DNA of 64,000 bases, from the NCBI GenBank assembly GCA_030549775.1, contig CM060177.1:27771014-27835013 (forward strand). The letters are read 5' to 3'. Numbering within the stretch: the stretch's first letter is position 1; each line of letters starts with the position of its first letter. Source of the DNA: Tamarix chinensis (Eukaryota > Streptophyta > Magnoliopsida > Caryophyllales > Tamaricaceae). The notes beneath the pieces were generated by a model. The model was not told the DNA's origin. It ran no database searches and saw only the letters and a list, made by a program, of their open reading frames with translations. Of this stretch, positions 60,543-64,000 are shown one piece after another. A program made the translations under genes and the position numbers.

Positions 60543-63300
60543 TTACATAGTATATTAGAATCTTTACACATAAGTTATTATTCCTTTTTGAGCAATGGGT
60601 TAGATTACCACCCCATGGTCTCACAATACCATATAAGTCCTACCAAACAAAAAGACATAAACTCCAGTTAAAGCCAATTGACCACCAATAGACATAAAGT
60701 CCTTATTAAAGACAAATAAACCACTTAGAAGATCATATCCTTTTGTATCAATACCTCCTAATACATCATCATCTTCGAGAGTAGGTAAGGCAATAAGATC
60801 TACTAGAATCATACATGAAGGTAGACTAACCCCCATTAGCTAATTAAGGATCGAGTAATCTAAACTCGTGTACTGTTTTATCATCTTTCACTTTAAATAA
60901 TGAATGTTTTATTCTTAGAAGTTATGTTATGACATAAGGTCTGTATAACAATCGAAGAAACATATCCACATAATCATTCCATCTTAACCATTGTTACTAT
61001 CCAAAACATATGATGGGAATTCCATTAGTTCTTAACCAAGTTTAATCCATCCATTAATATGATCGATTTATGTCAAGAATTTGAATTACATCATTCTATA
61101 GTAGAATCATAACATATTTACTCAAACTTATTCATTGAAATCCTTCAATACCACTTATTAAGAATTCTATGTATTATGATCCCCTTAATCCATTCATTAA
61201 GTTGGTTGATTTATGCCAAAATATGTGTTCTCGTCATTAAAGAATCATGTTGTACCCTAATATCAAATATTATATCATATCAACGTCAAAGAAACAAGAA
61301 TAACCCTCTCTTGCCAAACAGGTTGATTGGTTTGGTTCATCCAAAAACTAGAGTTTCCTCATGTAACTAGTTGATTGGTTTGGTCTAACTAGTCAACTAT
61401 TTTAAGACTACTCGATTGGTTGTAAAAAATAGTTGATGAGTTTAAGTAGAAACCACCCAAAATTCTTCCTTATAGTTTGTTGATTGGTTGAGCTGATCAG
61501 TTAAATGTTCTAACACCCCATTAATAGATTAGGCATATCTACTTGATGGGTTCAAATAGAGAGCAAACAAAGACATCATCAACAACACAGTCAATTAGTT
61601 AGGCTATATTGATTTCTTTTAAAAACTTATTGATCGGTTTAGCTTATCCAGTTGATCAGGTTTCTCCTACACAACACATTATAGGTATTCCAAACATAAT
61701 GAAGACTTTGACATCTTACCATATCAAAATCATAAATCACCACTTTATAAAAATAGAGGTTGTATATGCTCATATACTATCATGCCTTATTTACTAAGAA
61801 TCGACCATATTTTCTCATAAGGTCATAAACTTTCTCATAATTCTTAAGTATTCTATCATTCATTACTAAAATACCAATAATATCATATAAGCATGCAAAT
61901 ATTAGAAATTTACTAGCTAATCTAGCTCACATGCTTATTCATACCATATTTCAAAAGAAAAAATGAATTGCTTGAAAGCTTAGCTAACACTTTACAGCAA
62001 GAAACTAGAACCGTTAGTTGGAATATTCCAACTCTAAACGATCTTAAAACAAGAAGTTAAAAACTCATGCACCTTCTTACAAATCTCATAAATCAAAATA
62101 TGACCTAGGGGAAAGATAAATAGAATTTACCACCTCTAACAAGACTCCAAGAAAATTAGCTAAAAACAAATCTCAACCTCTTATAAATATAACCCTTTCT
62201 TGGCTAAGGATAAAACAATAGGGAGCTATAGAAAGGATTGGAAGAAGCAAAATAATAAGGGTGAAGGCTAGAAATGAAGAAGGGTGGACCATAAGTGTAT
62301 AAAGAAATTAGAATATCTTAGTGTCTGAAAAGAGCTAAAGGGGAAATAAGATTAGGCCAATTTATAATCGAGTAATCAGTAAATAAGTGAAGGAGATATG
62401 TGCAACAAATTGAAACCCTAATTTTACCTTTTGAAATCAAATCATACAGACAGAATTTATCAAGAATAAGGCTAAATTTCTTCGTAGATCTCTAGTGGTG
62501 TTTTCTGAAAAATGTAGTTTAAGATTTTCTAAAGAAAGGTAGAACATAAGAAGGAAAATGGGAAGATCAGTATGGGAAACAAATATACCAAGTGTTTGGT
62601 GATAATTTGGAATGGATCGCCCATTCTATAGTTTTATAGAGGAGAGGGGAATACGAAGACAAGAGATGAGGTCATTCTCCCTCTTTTCTACCAAAATTGG
62701 ACCTTCAAATTCGTTAAAGACAAAATTAAAGATGGATAAATTATCAAAAGGGTTATAAATTACTAAAGAAACATATCAGTGTTGCATTACCAAAGTTCCA
62801 ATTTGCTAAAAGAATTATGTTAGACAAATCAAACTTTAAAAAAAATCAGCTTGATAAACCAATTAATTGGTTTGGTCAACTATTTAGCTATTTTATAGAC
62901 TGACTGATTGGTTCCCTAGATTATTGAACCAAAACCCCTACTTAAAAAATAAACTTGTTGATTAGTTCATAGGACCAACCAACTAGTACACCATGAAAAA
63001 TATTTTTTTTCTAAAATTCCAAGTCTTTTCCAATTAAACCCAATATATATTTCTAAATCAACATTAAGCATTATTCAAAATACACTAATGAAAATAATTT
63101 CTTATTTTATAAATCTCAAAATTATGGGTATTACACTAGATTTCATGGTCTCCACACATAAAAAGCCAAGTAATTTAGTTAATGGTTGCTCCAAAGGCAA
63201 CATTATAAAAATAGGATAAAAATCCACAACACTAATGATGTGGGATTGCTAAAAGGTAGCAATAACAACAAAAACACTATTATGGTTTTCCCATTGCCTC
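59505..63300 (-). repeat. Dispersed repeat ('E''), copy 2, split by a solo LTR
   Basis: Own sequence is 59505-59721 and 63141-63300, collinear with copy 1 at 42470-42850. The solo LTR 59722-63135 is inserted in it. No coding content recognised. Confidence 0.6.
59722..63135 (-). mobile_element. Solo Gypsy-type LTR ('K'), 3414 bp
   Basis: It starts TGTAATGCCCACATTTTTCA and ends AAATTATGGGTATTACA, with a perfect 5-bp target duplication CTAGA at 59717-59721 and 63136-63140. No internal domain. It holds a long (AT)n run (60489-60535) and dispersed GTTGATTGGTTTGG motifs. Open frames inside are short and without known domains. Orientation is inferred from likeness to the start of the 'H' LTRs. Confidence 0.9.
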
Positions 63301-64000
63301 TAACGATGTCTTACTGTTTTTATTTTTCTTTTTTTTAATCTACTTGTAAGTTCTTGATTGGATCTTCTTATTTTCTTATTATTGATCATCAATGTATCGA
63401 ACAACCTATTCACTTCATGTATGAAAAATTGCCTAAAAATTGTCATAAACAATAATAAAAGACATACCTTATAATTCTGAATGGGTCTAAATTATTAACA
63501 ACAATAATGTAGTTTTGTCCACTAGCTTCGCTTCAAAGTATAGTTTAACTATAAGGCCTATTTGTTTAATGTATTTATTAGATATAACTTATATGATCTA
63601 AAATAGATCATGCAATTGGTAGAAAGATCACCAGAACTATCTAATTAAACCTGATCAAACACTTAGTAAAATCCGAATAAGAAAGCCCATTGGCATGAAT
63701 TGGTCTTTTTTATTTTGGGCTCAATTAAATATGGGTAAATCCTTAAAAAAAAAATAAAGGTACCTAAGGGCTTTTATGAACCCTCTTATATGTAACTTAT
63801 TATTAACCTATCTATTAATCTTAACTTTATAATAACATATCACAACGGAATTTTCTAGAACCTTTTTCCTCGTAATTCTTTTCATAGTTTCTAGAATATA
63901 TTTTTCCTCATAAAACTTTAAGTATATATATACATTGAATCAAGTAAGACCCACACTTAATGAGCCATTTATTCTAATTTCTATAATTTTATTTTTATTT
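63301..64000. other. AT-rich flank, nothing recognised
   Basis: No open frame, transposon terminus or RNA gene could be supported here. Confidence 0.5.

Overview
This is a transposon-dense window of a flowering-plant nuclear genome. It is AT-rich, with introns, plant-type LTR retrotransposons, En/Spm-like (CACTA) DNA transposons, an L1-type LINE, 5S-bearing Cassandra-type TRIMs, and one intact host gene: a group III WRKY transcription factor at 38986-41448 (three exons, 349 codons). Species cannot be fixed from the sequence. All coordinates and similarities come from reading by eye; no alignment or database search was run.

Left part (1-8.6 kb): LTR tail, LINE zf-RVT remnant (minus), then the integrase/C-terminal end of a chromovirus-like Gypsy element (plus) leading into its 3' LTR (about 2311-4951). 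That LTR abuts, U5 end to U5 end, a second LTR in the opposite orientation (4952-7495) with a gag scrap and an LTR fragment (to 8266). The same U5-to-U5 arrangement recurs further right (8267-8564 + 29461-31390, then 31391-38790). The two ~4-kb units look like an old segmental duplication and serve as each other's near-empty sites.

Middle (8565-29455): a Russian-doll nest. A Gypsy-type solo LTR with TSD CTTAT holds (i) a CACTA element, 11268-15941, TSD GGG, and (ii) a minus-strand Gypsy element, 16682-29028, reduced to LTR - gag - PBS - LTR. One LTR of (ii) is in turn split by another solo LTR, 23747-28223, TSD TGCAG/TGTAG. A CACTA element at 31426-36108 carries a broken multi-exon gene whose product ends in a Ulp1/C48-type cysteine protease domain. 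A complete Cassandra (37231-37992, TSD AAGTT) sits in the LTR sequence that extends to about 200 bp upstream of the WRKY start codon.

Right part (41.4-64 kb): a repeat (42440-42850) with a second copy at 59505-63300; a Cassandra inserted in the LTR of another Cassandra (43423-44930); a decayed Copia pol (minus); a Gypsy LTR (47982-56538) split by a full-span but broken LINE (51409-56243, 13-bp TSD), followed by PBS and gag start; a 2.6-kb internally deleted sister of the C48 CACTA element (56721-59320); and a solo LTR (59722-63135, TSD CTAGA).

The only evident host function is transcriptional regulation by the WRKY gene. All transposon genes carry stops or frameshifts. No unambiguous novel system is seen; the notable material is insertion architecture and non-coding repeat structure.
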